Shown here: piece by piece, positions 8,426 through 16,388 of the stretch
Layout of the letters: every line of letters begins with the position of its first letter
Numbering within the stretch: the first letter of the stretch is position 1
The notes under the pieces: model-generated
What the model was told of the DNA's origin: nothing
Databases searched by the model: none
What the model saw: the letters and a program-made list of their open reading frames with translations, nothing else
Translations under genes and position numbers: made by a program
DNA from: a virus
DNA length: 33,763 nucleotides
Virus record (IMG/VR): IMGVR_UViG_3300033149_004649
Location: 1 to 33,763 of that record
Reading direction: 5' to 3' (one strand)

Positions 8426-8788
8426 ATGAGCTTCGCCGAATCGCTCGCGGACGATGCCGATGCCATTCTCAACACCAACGAGTTCGCCGAGACGGTCATC
8501 TACACCCCGCAGGGCGGCTCGCCGACCTCGGTCACGGCCGTCATTGAGTATGGCGAGGACGAGACCGAGGACGGGATAGACGGCGACACTCGCGTTCGTC
8601 ACGCGCGCCTGCATCTGGCCATCGCCGACGTGGCCGACCCGGCCCCGAACGACACGGTGACGATCAACAGCGAGGACTGGCACGTCGAGGCCGTTGAATC
8701 ACGCGACGACGCAATGGCGGTGCTCCGCATCACACGCGCCGAGGCTGTTGAGCGGCGCTATGAGGGAACCAAACTAAGGAGAGGCTGA
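8426..8788 (+). CDS. Head-tail joining protein, gpFII-like
   Basis: In lambda, gpFII binds below gpW and forms the tail docking surface. This 120-aa protein has a similar size and start, FAESLADDADAILNTNEFAETVIYTPQGG, followed by a beta-rich body (DTVTINSEDWHVEAV). This matches the usual FII pattern of an N-terminal helix before a beta barrel. It is next to the tail completion genes. Start ATG 8426 has AAGGTG upstream. The call is by pattern and position. Confidence 0.75.
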   Translation: MSFAESLADDADAILNTNEFAETVIYTPQGGSPTSVTAVIEYGEDETEDGIDGDTRVRHARLHLAIADVADPAPNDTVTINSEDWHVEAVESRDDAMAVLRITRAEAVERRYEGTKLRRG

Positions 8789-9282
8789 TGGCCCTCAGCC
8801 CCAGCGGTTTTATCTCCCTGGCCCTGGATGGTCTCCGCGACATGCTGGCCAGCCTTTCCGCCTTTCAATCCTGGGTCGGTGCCGCCGATGCCGCCGAGGC
8901 GAAGACCCGCATCCACATCTACGGCGTGGACGCGGATAACGACACAATGCCCTACGCCCTCCTTGACACAGGCGACAGCCTGTCCGGCGAGGCGGATAGC
9001 ACCGGCGCGCGTTATCATTTTCTCCACACCTACCAACTCCTCTGTCGCTTCGTGGCGTCCGTGTCGCCCGAGTACCAGTCGAGCGAGAGAGACGCCAAGT
9101 TAGAGTTCACCAACGCCATTGGCGCCATTCTTGCCGAACTCGAGACCGCCAGCGCGAGCGGCGCGAATCTCGCCATCGAGGAGTGGGCGTCCACCGGACC
9201 CGCGATCCGCAGTGGACCGGAAGACAAAAAGGAAGGCGACTACTGGTTCTGGGATTTCAGCCTCACCGTGCGAGGTCTCTGA
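8788..9282 (+). CDS. Probable tail completion/terminator protein
   Basis: A 164-aa protein coupled by one-base overlaps (TGATG) to genes on both sides. Its order, after the FII-like joiner and before the tail tube, is where siphophages encode the tail terminator (gpU-like). The protein is alpha/beta with YALLDTGDSL in the middle and a WFWDFSLTVRGL end, similar to the closing beta strand of such proteins. No decisive motif is visible, so the call rests mainly on synteny. Confidence 0.6.
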   Translation: MALSPSGFISLALDGLRDMLASLSAFQSWVGAADAAEAKTRIHIYGVDADNDTMPYALLDTGDSLSGEADSTGARYHFLHTYQLLCRFVASVSPEYQSSERDAKLEFTNAIGAILAELETASASGANLAIEEWASTGPAIRSGPEDKKEGDYWFWDFSLTVRGL

Positions 9283-9767
9283 TGCTGTATATCAAGATCG
9301 ACTGGTCGGGCTACCCGGAGGCCAAAATCAGCCACCTACGCCGGGGCACTAAGCGCGGCCTCGAGAAGGCCGTCCTCCACTGGCATCGGACCTATGCGAA
9401 GCGTCATTTCTGGCCATCGGCCAAAGCGCGTTACAACTACAAGGACCGTTCAGCTGCCTACGAACGCCGCAAGCGCCGCCGCTTCGGCCACAACAAACCC
9501 CTCGTCTGGTCGGGCAAAAGCCGCGACCAGATTCTCAGCCACATCCGTGTCACAACAACCGTCACGCGCGAGAAGCGGCGAGCGAAAGGTTCGCTCACCG
9601 CGCCGCGATACTTCTGGATGACACGCGCCGGCCATCCCAACAAGGGGAACGAGGCGCTCCGCGTGATACCTGAAGAGAAATCCAAACTCCACCAGATAGT
9701 TGTGGCGGAGATTGAAAAGGAACTCAAACGCGCCAACCGCAAGCGGCGCGTTGAGGTCATCAGATAG
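9282..9767 (+). CDS. Basic neck/minor tail protein
   Basis: A 161-aa strongly basic protein. It starts at ATG 9282, overlapping the previous stop by one base; upstream codons in the same frame lie inside the previous gene. Landmarks are WHRTYAKRHFWP, YERRKRRRFGHNKPLVWSGKSRDQIL and PRYFWMTRAGHPNKG. The PLVWSGK segment followed by a basic beta region resembles gp10/Z-type or Mu virion-morphogenesis proteins, which act at the head-tail neck. The exact family is not certain. Confidence 0.55.
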   Translation: MLYIKIDWSGYPEAKISHLRRGTKRGLEKAVLHWHRTYAKRHFWPSAKARYNYKDRSAAYERRKRRRFGHNKPLVWSGKSRDQILSHIRVTTTVTREKRRAKGSLTAPRYFWMTRAGHPNKGNEALRVIPEEKSKLHQIVVAEIEKELKRANRKRRVEVIR

Positions 9768-9780
9768 TGGAGATAGACCA

Positions 9781-10710
9781 ATGCCAGACGTATACACGAT
9801 CGGCCCGATTACGATTGGCGGCGCCAGCCCCAGCGTCCTCGACCAGATCACCGACGTGGGTTACACCGACGGCGTGCGTCAGGTGCTTGAGAGCGTGGGC
9901 GGCGCCGTAGATGCCTCGTTCGTCGCCCTCGCCTCCCAGGAACAACAGCTCACGTTCACCACCACACAACTAGAAACCCTACTCAGCCTGAACTCCGCTG
10001 CGTTTTTGATTGACGGCATGGCCCTTGACGGGACCGACGTGGCGACGGTCTATCTCACGAAACTCGCTGAAGGCGGCACCCGAACCACTGGCGCGACGCA
10101 TATCTCCGCAACCGTCAACAAGGGCATTGTCACATGCACCGGCATCACCGCAGCAGTTGGCGACCGCGCCACCGCCAGCGTGCGCCTCACTCCAACCTAC
10201 GATCAGACCAACGATCCAGTCGCCGTCTCAACCAGCGCCTCGCTACCTGCCAGCCTGGATGCCGACCAGTTGTTCACGATCGGCCCCGTCAATATCAACG
10301 GCAGTATCAGCCTTGACGACGAGGTGCGGAGCATCACCCTCGACCCGGGCATAGACCTCATCACCATTGTCGGCAGCGCCAGTCCCTGGCCGACGTTCGC
10401 CGCTATCCAGTCCCGCGCGCCGACCATTCGGATCACCGCGAATGCCGCTGACCTGCTTGACACTATCGGCACGGGCGCCCTCGCAATCACCTCCGGCTAC
10501 CTCTACCTGAGGAAACTCGAGGAAGGGGGGCACGCTTACGCTGACGACGAGAGCGAGCACATCAAAATCACGTTCTACGAGGGCCTGGCCCGTGTTTCAA
10601 CGTTGACAGGCACTCACCCAACCCTCGCCGCGCCAGAGGTGATCATCCAACCAACCTACGATGGAACGAACGACATCCTCACAGTCCAAACAGGGCAGAC
10701 CATCGCATGA
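9781..10710 (+). CDS. Major tail tube protein with an internal duplication
   Basis: Likely builds the tail tube: it is 309 aa and lies just before the tail chaperone and tape measure. It contains two copies of one domain. YTIGPITIGG at residue 5 recurs as FTIGPVNING at 165; YLTKLAEGG as YLRKLEEGG; PTYDQTNDPVAVST (138) as PTYDGTNDILTVQT (291). Most phages have one tube domain per protein and six copies per ring; T5 pb6 has two domains and forms trimers. ATG 9781 is the start that begins exactly at the first repeat. The tube role is from synteny and repeat structure. Confidence 0.7.
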   Translation: MPDVYTIGPITIGGASPSVLDQITDVGYTDGVRQVLESVGGAVDASFVALASQEQQLTFTTTQLETLLSLNSAAFLIDGMALDGTDVATVYLTKLAEGGTRTTGATHISATVNKGIVTCTGITAAVGDRATASVRLTPTYDQTNDPVAVSTSASLPASLDADQLFTIGPVNINGSISLDDEVRSITLDPGIDLITIVGSASPWPTFAAIQSRAPTIRITANAADLLDTIGTGALAITSGYLYLRKLEEGGHAYADDESEHIKITFYEGLARVSTLTGTHPTLAAPEVIIQPTYDGTNDILTVQTGQTIA

Positions 10711-11516
10711 GCCGATTCCTCTACTACCTGCCCGAGATCGCCGATCCAACCGACGCCCTTCAGGTCGCCCACCTGGCCACAGTGATCCCGCGCCATCGCC
10801 TCGAGCACCGCAAATGCGAACGCGGGCCCGACACGGCAAGCGGCTTGATGATCGCCTCGACGATCCACACCGACAGCGCGACCCTCGGCTACTATCCCGA
10901 CAAACAAACCTGGCAGCGATGCCAGGAAGGTGCGTTCTGGCTCGGCTGGTACACGGACCATCCGCCGGGGCCGAGCGACCTCGCCCGTGAACGGCAGATT
11001 GACGGCCACTGGGTCCGTCTCGCCGATGGTCAGCGGTGGCTCGTTCCTGTCGCTCGTCGTTTCCCTGTTGGCACCGCACTCCCGCAGGTCCTCTACCTCT
11101 CGGAAACGGGAGAACTTATTGGAGACGTGGAACCTGCTTACGTCGGTTTCGGACAGCGCGCCGAAACACTCTGGGAACAGTTCATGGCCTACCACACGGG
11201 CGAGCTGACCGAGGATGAGGTGAGCATCCGCGATTTCTGGGATTTCGCCGTCGAGGCACTTAGCCTGAACTATCGCGTCGGGCAGTGGGAGGTGAGCGCC
11301 CTCCGTCTGCTCAGCACGAACCTACTCCACGAAGTGTGTGGAGCCATCATAGACGTTCCGACGCTCCTGAAAGTCGCTGAGGCTCAAACCCGCGCTGAAA
11401 AAAAAACGGCCCAGGAGCAAAACCACGCAATGCCCGTTGGGTCCTCTACCGACTCTGGCGACACGGACGGCTCCCAGACTACGCACCGACCTACGCCGAC
11501 CTCGAGTGGGCGTTGA
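10707..11516 (+). CDS. Tail assembly chaperone, zero-frame product
   Basis: Lies between the tail tube and tape measure genes, where siphophages encode the chaperone that coats the tape measure during tail assembly. Zero-frame reading gives 269 aa. Residues up to about 233 look real (VRLADGQRWLVPVARRF; AEALSLNYRVGQWEVSALRLL). After a run of nine A at 11398-11406 the sequence becomes Ser/Thr/Gly/Pro-rich (SSTDSGDTDGSQTTH), as if out of frame. Such genes commonly make a short form and a -1 frameshifted long form. ATG 10707 overlaps the tube stop. Confidence 0.7.
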   Translation: MSRFLYYLPEIADPTDALQVAHLATVIPRHRLEHRKCERGPDTASGLMIASTIHTDSATLGYYPDKQTWQRCQEGAFWLGWYTDHPPGPSDLARERQIDGHWVRLADGQRWLVPVARRFPVGTALPQVLYLSETGELIGDVEPAYVGFGQRAETLWEQFMAYHTGELTEDEVSIRDFWDFAVEALSLNYRVGQWEVSALRLLSTNLLHEVCGAIIDVPTLLKVAEAQTRAEKKTAQEQNHAMPVGSSTDSGDTDGSQTTHRPTPTSSGR

Positions 11517-11560
11517 TCGAGGAGCAAACAATACGTGGCGAAGGAACAGTTCATCCTTGA
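11399..11560 (+). CDS. -1 frameshift extension of the tail chaperone
   Basis: The slippery heptamer A AAA AAA at 11399-11405 is in the right phase, with zero-frame codons AAA at 11400 and 11403. Slipping back one base gives 51 more residues, to a TGA at 11558. They read like real protein: RWVLYRLWRHGRLPDYAPTY followed by ADLEWALIEEQ. The fused product would be about 284 aa. A weak stem (GGCCCA 11408-11413 with TGGGTCC 11438-11444, one bulge) begins two bases after the site. The extension overlaps the tape measure start. An assembly miscount of the A-run is the main alternative. Confidence 0.65.
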   Translation, partial: KKNGPGAKPRNARWVLYRLWRHGRLPDYAPTYADLEWALIEEQTIRGEGTVHP

Positions 11561-13004
11561 GGGCGATGCCGCTGCCGTAGTCCGCGAGTACGCCCGCGTG
11601 ATCGAGCAAAACAAACAGCTCAAGGAGCAGATGCGCGAGGTGCGCCGCGCCGCGCGCAGCACCAGGGAGAGTTTCCAGGGCAGCCATCAGGTGCTCAGTC
11701 AACTCCGCTCCGTCGCCATGAGCGTCGCGGGCGCGTTCGGTTTCGGTTTCGGCCTTGCCGGTCTGGCGAGCAAGTTCGCGCAATCCATCAAGGAGGCATA
11801 CGAAAACCTTGATAGAATGGGCCAGAAGGCGGTCGAAACGGGCCGCTCGATGGTCGCCTTTGCCATGATGCAGCGGCCGGGCCAGGTTGGCCAAGCGGTC
11901 CGCGAGATCGCCGCGCTTGGCGCGCGGTATGGAATCACGCCCGGCGAGGCATGGTATGTCACTCAGTCGTTTCAGGCGATGCCCGGCGTTGGCACCGTTG
12001 AACGCGCTCGCCGGGCAGTCGAGCCTGTTTTCCGGCTCCATGCGCTCGCCGGCGTTCCGATGGAAACCGCTCGTGCGGCTGTGGCAACTGGCATCGGGAT
12101 GGGTCTCACCCCAGAGCAAGCCGCTCGTGCTGTCTACGCGGCCGGGCGCGCCAGCCAACTCAGCCCGGTCGAACTCGCAGCGGCCGCCGGCGGCGCGCTG
12201 CCCGCCTACAAGGGCCTTGGCGGCGGAGCCATCACCGGCTATGGCGTGATGGCCGCGCTATCCACTCTGGTCACTGAACCAGGCGAACTCGGCACGATGG
12301 CGCGCCAGGTGGGCATCGCGCTCCAACGCGCCTCCGGCCGCGTCGGCAAAACCTGGCGAGCACTTGGCATTGAGCAACCCGGCGTCTCGCCCATCGAACA
12401 ACTGGATGCACTCTATCGTGCCATCCAACAAGAGGCCGAGCGCCGGGGCGTTCAGCCGCAGTGGATGGCGGAGTTGGAGAGGCGCGGGTTCGCCCTGAAA
12501 CAGTCTCGCGGCCTAGCTATCCTCCTCTCCATGTGGCCGCGCGCCCGCCAGACCATAGAACAGGTCCAGGCACTCTATCGGCGACCCGGCATCCTTGAAC
12601 GCGAGCGGATGGCTGCCGAGGCGGAGGCCCCCCATCTCCGCCTCGAGCGCGAGGATGCGATCATGCGAGCCGCCCTGGAGTACGCGCAGCAGTTCGGGCC
12701 GAGTGCTCGGCGCGCCATGCGGCGACGGTACGCGCAACGCGCCGCAGCACTGGCTGCGGCTCAGATCGCTCCGGAACGCGTCCCCGAATCGGGATTGCTT
12801 ACCTGGTCGTCGCTTGTCTCGGGCGTCCGCTTCTCCTTCCGAGGCGAACGCGCCCTACGAGCCTGGGAAGCTGCAACCGAGGCATACCGTAAGGCCGAGG
12901 AGCGCTTCGACGCAATGTTCTCGGCAGCAGCAAATGACCTGCGCGCGGCGGCCGACAAACTCGACGCTGGCGCAGCCACGCTACAGGTGCCGGGAGGTGA
13001 GTGA
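11535..13004 (+). CDS. Tail tape measure protein (short)
   Basis: Sets tail length and is ejected with DNA. Features at 489 aa: an N-terminal coiled coil (about 15-50, REYARVIEQNKQLKEQMREV), a hydrophobic Gly-rich segment (about 58-75, VAMSVAGAFGFGFGLAGLA), and a long helical Ala/Arg-rich body. The domain ALSTLVTEPGELGTMARQVG resembles the phage tape-measure core. At roughly 1.5 Angstrom per residue the tail would be about 70 nm, short for a siphovirus. GTG 11535 has GAGGAG ten bases upstream. A GTG start overlapped by the frameshift product suggests coupling. Confidence 0.85.
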   Translation: MAKEQFILEGDAAAVVREYARVIEQNKQLKEQMREVRRAARSTRESFQGSHQVLSQLRSVAMSVAGAFGFGFGLAGLASKFAQSIKEAYENLDRMGQKAVETGRSMVAFAMMQRPGQVGQAVREIAALGARYGITPGEAWYVTQSFQAMPGVGTVERARRAVEPVFRLHALAGVPMETARAAVATGIGMGLTPEQAARAVYAAGRASQLSPVELAAAAGGALPAYKGLGGGAITGYGVMAALSTLVTEPGELGTMARQVGIALQRASGRVGKTWRALGIEQPGVSPIEQLDALYRAIQQEAERRGVQPQWMAELERRGFALKQSRGLAILLSMWPRARQTIEQVQALYRRPGILERERMAAEAEAPHLRLEREDAIMRAALEYAQQFGPSARRAMRRRYAQRAAALAAAQIAPERVPESGLLTWSSLVSGVRFSFRGERALRAWEAATEAYRKAEERFDAMFSAAANDLRAAADKLDAGAATLQVPGGE

Positions 13005-13390
13005 TGGCCACGCCTCAGATCGGCTCACAGACGTTCCTCAGCCTCAAAGGACCTCTCGACGAACCTGGGATCGCTCTCCGGACGTTCGTCCGCGAGGGCG
13101 TGGACGGCGTGGCCTATCGCAGGATCGGCCTTCGCTCCGATCCAACTGTTCTGCGAACTGTGACCCAGGTCGCCGACGCTGCGACCGCCCAAACTACCTA
13201 TCGCATCTACAAACAGATGGAAGGTGCCGATCCAGTGACTATCACCGACGAAACGGGCACCGAATGGGAAAACGTCCAAGTGTTGAGTGTGCGCCTCGTC
13301 CGCATCCAGCCAATCGGCACGAGCACCGGCTCCGGAGACTACCTCGTCGTCTGCGAGTGGACCGTCCAGAGTAACTACACGGAGAGTTGA
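13004..13390 (+). CDS. Tail protein after the tape measure, beta-rich
   Basis: A 128-aa beta-rich protein. ATG 13004 shares its A with the tape measure stop and has GGAGG 6 nt upstream; the GTG just before is less likely. Positions after a tape measure usually encode distal tail or tail-tip parts. The segment VFGD-type signatures are absent; what can be seen is an alternating beta pattern with VSVRLVRIQPIG and VVCEWTVQSNY near the C-terminus. Function is inferred from position. Confidence 0.55.
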   Translation: MATPQIGSQTFLSLKGPLDEPGIALRTFVREGVDGVAYRRIGLRSDPTVLRTVTQVADAATAQTTYRIYKQMEGADPVTITDETGTEWENVQVLSVRLVRIQPIGTSTGSGDYLVVCEWTVQSNYTES

Positions 13391-13392
13391 CC

Positions 13393-13920
13393 GTGGCAAT
13401 CACGAGCCTCTCAATCACTCGCGTCAGCCCCGTCGCCGTCCAATTGTCCTTTGCCTCCTCGCTCGCCGACCCCACGTTCTATATCTGGCGCGATGGCTCG
13501 CTGATAGCCACAACAACAGCCTCGACCTACCTGGACATGGTGCCGGTTGGCGCCTGCCCGATCTACGACGTGTTCGACGATGCCGCTGACGAGCCATCGG
13601 AGGTTTACCCGGCCTATCTCCACCTTCAGTGGCGTGCCGTTGACAACGCTGACTACTACCGCGTGGAACGACACAACGGCAGCCAGTGGGTTGAGCAGGT
13701 TAGAATCACCGACGACGGGCGAGCCGGCTACTACCACTGGTACTCGCCCCGTCTCGAGGACGACACAACGCACCAGTTCCGGGTGGTCGCCGTGACTGAC
13801 GACGGAACCGAGAGCACGGCCCTCACTCTCTCTGCGCTGATGGTCCGCCACCCGGACCCTGTGGCTGTCTCGCTCTCCTACGATTCGCAAACCCAGAAGC
13901 TCACGATCTCGGAGGCGTGA
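13393..13920 (+). CDS. Fibronectin type III-like tail protein
   Basis: A 175-aa protein with Ig/Fn3-like beta sandwiches. The pattern HLQWRAVDNADYYRVERHNG, then HQFRVVAVTDDGTES, matches an Fn3 domain (about residues 72-145), with a possible partial one before it. Such domains on phage tails often help weak surface binding. GTG 13393 is preferred over TTG 13387 because GGAGAG at 13381-13386 is then correctly spaced. Confidence 0.65.
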   Translation: MAITSLSITRVSPVAVQLSFASSLADPTFYIWRDGSLIATTTASTYLDMVPVGACPIYDVFDDAADEPSEVYPAYLHLQWRAVDNADYYRVERHNGSQWVEQVRITDDGRAGYYHWYSPRLEDDTTHQFRVVAVTDDGTESTALTLSALMVRHPDPVAVSLSYDSQTQKLTISEA

Positions 13921-13921
13921 C

Positions 13922-14953
13922 GTGGCCGACCAGTATGACCTCGCCGACGCGATTCGCCTCTACCTGACTGGCGCTGCCTCCGATGGCGGGTCGCAGAGCG
14001 ATCCCCACGCCAGCCTCGGCAAATACCGCTCCTCGACCCGCCTCGATAGCCTCGGGGTCGAGGTCTCCGGCGGGCCGGGGAATATCACCATCGTGTTCGC
14101 CAGCGCGGAGAACGGCACCGGCACCGGCACGCTTGCCACCAAATCCACCTCCTCGATGGCCTGGACGCCCCCGGGCGGCTCCGAGGGGGCGACCGTGACC
14201 ATCGCCAACGGCGAAACAAAGGTGTTCCCGGGCAACGACACCGACAAGTTCGTCGTCGCCCAACGCACCTCCGCCGACGACCTCTCCGGCGACATGACCG
14301 TCACGCTGTCTAACATCTACAACAATCTCTGGGATAACATCACCAACGCCGAGCGAACGAGCGGCGACACCGAAATCCGTTGCGTCTGCCTCAAAAACCA
14401 CAACGCCTCTCAGGTCAAAGACCTCAAAGTCTGGCTTGCCACCATTGGCACAACGGCCGAGGTGGACGCTTCCGGCTACGCCGCCTCCGGAGCCGTGACC
14501 ATTGGCGCTGACACAGGAACCGATTTTGACGACTGGCCCGACAGCGGTTTCGTCCAGAACGACAACACGGGCGAGGTCATGTACTACTCGTCCCGCACGG
14601 ACACCCAGTTGACCGTTCCCGCCGGGGGCCGCGACGTTTGGGGTGATGGGGCGGCCGCTGGGTCACAGGATGACGTCCTCCGCTGCATCCCGCCGTTCCG
14701 AATCGGCAAGGAGGCGCCGTCGTCTCAGCCCGACGGCAGTTTCACCGACAAAACGGCCGGCGAGGGCGAATCTTGCCCGGTCACGACCTATCACCCGGTG
14801 TCCGCATCCGACGCAAACGTCGTGGATATAGGCGATCTCGCCAGCGGCTACATCTACGCACTCTGGATTGAGCGGAAGGTCATTGCCGGGGCGACTGCCG
14901 AGGCATCCGTCCTCGGCCACCTCGAGTATCAGTTCGAGAGCGTTGTGCCATGA
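13922..14953 (+). CDS. Virion structural protein, tail-tip/fibre associated
   Basis: A 343-aa acidic, Gly/Thr/Asp-rich protein with no lysine-rich core, typical of beta-structured tail proteins. The run ERTSGDTEIRCVCLKNHNASQVKDLKVWL follows a pattern common in phage structural proteins (G-D-T-E-x-R-C-x-x-x-K-N), and VMYYSSRTDTQLTVPAGGRD suggests a beta-prism-like segment. GTG 13922 has GGAGG 6 nt upstream; the stop overlaps the peptidase start (ATGA). I recognise the pattern but not a named family. Confidence 0.55.
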   Translation: MADQYDLADAIRLYLTGAASDGGSQSDPHASLGKYRSSTRLDSLGVEVSGGPGNITIVFASAENGTGTGTLATKSTSSMAWTPPGGSEGATVTIANGETKVFPGNDTDKFVVAQRTSADDLSGDMTVTLSNIYNNLWDNITNAERTSGDTEIRCVCLKNHNASQVKDLKVWLATIGTTAEVDASGYAASGAVTIGADTGTDFDDWPDSGFVQNDNTGEVMYYSSRTDTQLTVPAGGRDVWGDGAAAGSQDDVLRCIPPFRIGKEAPSSQPDGSFTDKTAGEGESCPVTTYHPVSASDANVVDIGDLASGYIYALWIERKVIAGATAEASVLGHLEYQFESVVP

Positions 14954-15597
14954 CGCGCGTGGGCCCTGATACTGACGGAGCACTCTGGATCGGCTGCGTG
15001 CGTGGCCGTTTCACGTGGAACCCGCTGCGGTGGCCGGGCTTGGCGTTCGGCTTCCTGGTCCGCGCCTTCCGCCTGCTTCGCCAGCCCTGGCTCGGTCGCT
15101 ACAGCCACCTCTTCCTCTGGCACGGAACTACCATCTGGGAGGCCAGCACCACGTGGCGGCGCGGGCACATCCGCGAGTACAACCGCCGCGACGTGGTGGT
15201 GGACGCAATGGAGGTGCGCTTGCCCGATGGGTTGTCTCCACCCGGGCGCCCAGAGGCGAGTGAGCCGTTGCCCGCCTGGCGAGTGCGACGTGCGTTGGAG
15301 ATGGCCAATGCGATGGTGGGGCGCCCCTACGACTGGTATCAGATCATCCGCATTGCCGCCTTCGAGCTGGGGATACTCCACGACGACAGATTGCTGCCTC
15401 GCGATGGAGAGCGCCCCATTTGTTCTGAAGGTGTGGCAATGTGCTATCTGGCGGCAGGCGTTGACCTGCCAGGGCCTGCCGGCGTTCCGCTCTGGCGCTT
15501 TGCGCCCGACCACATGGACAAGCTCCGGCGACTGAGGCCGGACCTGGTGCGACTGGTTGGGAGGCTCACGTTTGGCGAGAAAGGGGAGGCTTCGTGA
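14950..15597 (+). CDS. Permuted NlpC/P60-like (YiiX-type) cysteine peptidase
   Basis: Likely a cell-wall amidase or peptidase of papain-like fold. The permuted order puts histidine first, in YSHLFLW with H53, followed by IWEAS, then NAMVGRPYDW, and cysteine late, in ICSEGVAMCYLAAG with C158. This is the YiiX/YebB arrangement of the NlpC/P60 superfamily. The N-terminus has a short hydrophobic stretch (28-42) but no clear signal peptide. Between tail genes and small membrane proteins, it could be the tail-tip peptidase for entry or the endolysin for release. Catalytic residues are assigned by pattern. Confidence 0.75.
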   Translation: MTRVGPDTDGALWIGCVRGRFTWNPLRWPGLAFGFLVRAFRLLRQPWLGRYSHLFLWHGTTIWEASTTWRRGHIREYNRRDVVVDAMEVRLPDGLSPPGRPEASEPLPAWRVRRALEMANAMVGRPYDWYQIIRIAAFELGILHDDRLLPRDGERPICSEGVAMCYLAAGVDLPGPAGVPLWRFAPDHMDKLRRLRPDLVRLVGRLTFGEKGEAS

Positions 15598-15836
15598 ACT
15601 CGCTGGCAAGTCTGGTGACCGTCGTCGTGGCAGGCGTGGTGGCGATGGTGGGCGCTGGCGCATTGATCGCTCGCCGGCTCAACGGCCACGGCGGCGACTG
15701 CCCGATACCGGAGCACGTGGCCATGCTGGCTGAGCACAGCAAGGCCATCAAAGTGCTCGAGGAGAGGCTCAACAGGATTGAGGGGATGCTCACCGACATA
15801 CGGGACGCCGTGGTGGGCATAGACAGAAAGGAGTGA
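15594..15836 (+). CDS. Small membrane protein with C-terminal coiled coil, holin candidate
   Basis: An 80-aa protein with one membrane helix at residues 4-26 (LASLVTVVVAGVVAMVGAGA) and a soluble part with heptad-like HSKAIKVLEERLNRIEGMLTDI. GTG 15594 overlaps the peptidase stop by four bases. A membrane anchor plus coiled coil directly after a peptidase fits a holin or spanin-like lysis helper, or a haemolysin XhlA-type protein. Identity is not settled. Confidence 0.55.
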   Translation: MNSLASLVTVVVAGVVAMVGAGALIARRLNGHGGDCPIPEHVAMLAEHSKAIKVLEERLNRIEGMLTDIRDAVVGIDRKE

Positions 15837-15839
15837 GCA

Positions 15840-15965
15840 ATGGGACGCAGCAGACGCGGCGTGCGGGACGGTACAGGCCCCTACAAGGACAGCTGGCAGC
15901 GGCGGCAGAGCGGCAGCAAAGGGAAGCGCCAGCAGTCGGGGCAGAAGTGCCCGAAGCGGAGGTGA
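15840..15965 (+). CDS. 41-aa basic protein (GRSRRGVRDGTGPYKDSW type)
   Basis: A short gene that a minimum-length filter would miss. ATG 15840 has AAAGGAG at 15827-15833, six bases upstream, better than the longer overlapping GTG frame from 15833. The product is basic, with GVRDGTGPYKDSW then KGKRQQSGQKCPKRR. I have the impression that short proteins with this RDGTGPYKDS pattern recur in uncultured phages, but no function is known to me. Confidence 0.65.
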   Translation: MGRSRRGVRDGTGPYKDSWQRRQSGSKGKRQQSGQKCPKRR

Positions 15966-15967
15966 GG

Positions 15968-16168
15968 ATGGGCAAGGTTCGGGAACGGCGGCACGTCAAC
16001 GGCCCGCAGGCGGCGGACAGAACCTGTCTGCTCTGCGGGAGAACCTTTCGCTCTGAGGGGCCGTGGAACCGCCGGTGCCTAGCCTGCGACAGGGCCGTTG
16101 CCCGCCTCGGCACGGCCGCTCTGGCCGGAAGGCACGTGTCACGGGGTGATTTGGAAGGGGAAACGTGA
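15968..16168 (+). CDS. Small zinc-finger protein
   Basis: A 66-aa protein with CxxC pairs C20LLC23 and C37LAC40 around a GRTFRSEGPWNRR turn, a typical phage zinc finger. ATG 15968 has GGAGG at 15958-15962, 5 nt upstream. The same frame open back to 15833 overlaps the preceding 41-aa gene in another frame, so the short start is chosen. Role unknown; probably DNA or protein binding. Confidence 0.7.
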   Translation: MGKVRERRHVNGPQAADRTCLLCGRTFRSEGPWNRRCLACDRAVARLGTAALAGRHVSRGDLEGET

Positions 16169-16169
16169 G

Positions 16170-16388
16170 GTGTGTGTCCTTGTCAAGTTGACACGGCGCG
16201 CACGCGAGCATCTCGCGGCGACGGCCACGGTGCCGGCAGGACCGGTGTGGCGAGCATTGCGAGAGGTCGAAGATGCGTTGTCAGGCGTGGACGACGCGCA
16301 CGTGCAAGCGCATCTGGTGGAGGCGCGAGACCGGCTGCGTGCCGCGCTGCGCCCGGCATCAAGCAAGACGAAAGGAGACATGCAATGA
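16170..16388 (+). CDS. Small hypothetical helical protein
   Basis: A 72-aa protein from GTG 16170 with GGAAGGGG about 9 nt upstream, two bases after the zinc-finger gene. It is mostly helical (REHLAATATVPAGPVWRALREV). Its stop overlaps the next gene's ATG. No family recognised; moderate confidence that it is translated, from coupling and spacing. Confidence 0.5.
   Translation: MCVLVKLTRRAREHLAATATVPAGPVWRALREVEDALSGVDDAHVQAHLVEARDRLRAALRPASSKTKGDMQ

Noticed and set aside
15833-16168. A single 111-residue gene from GTG 15833
   Set aside because: Its first 45 residues overlap a better-supported 41-aa gene, and a correctly spaced GGAGG marks the real start at 15968.
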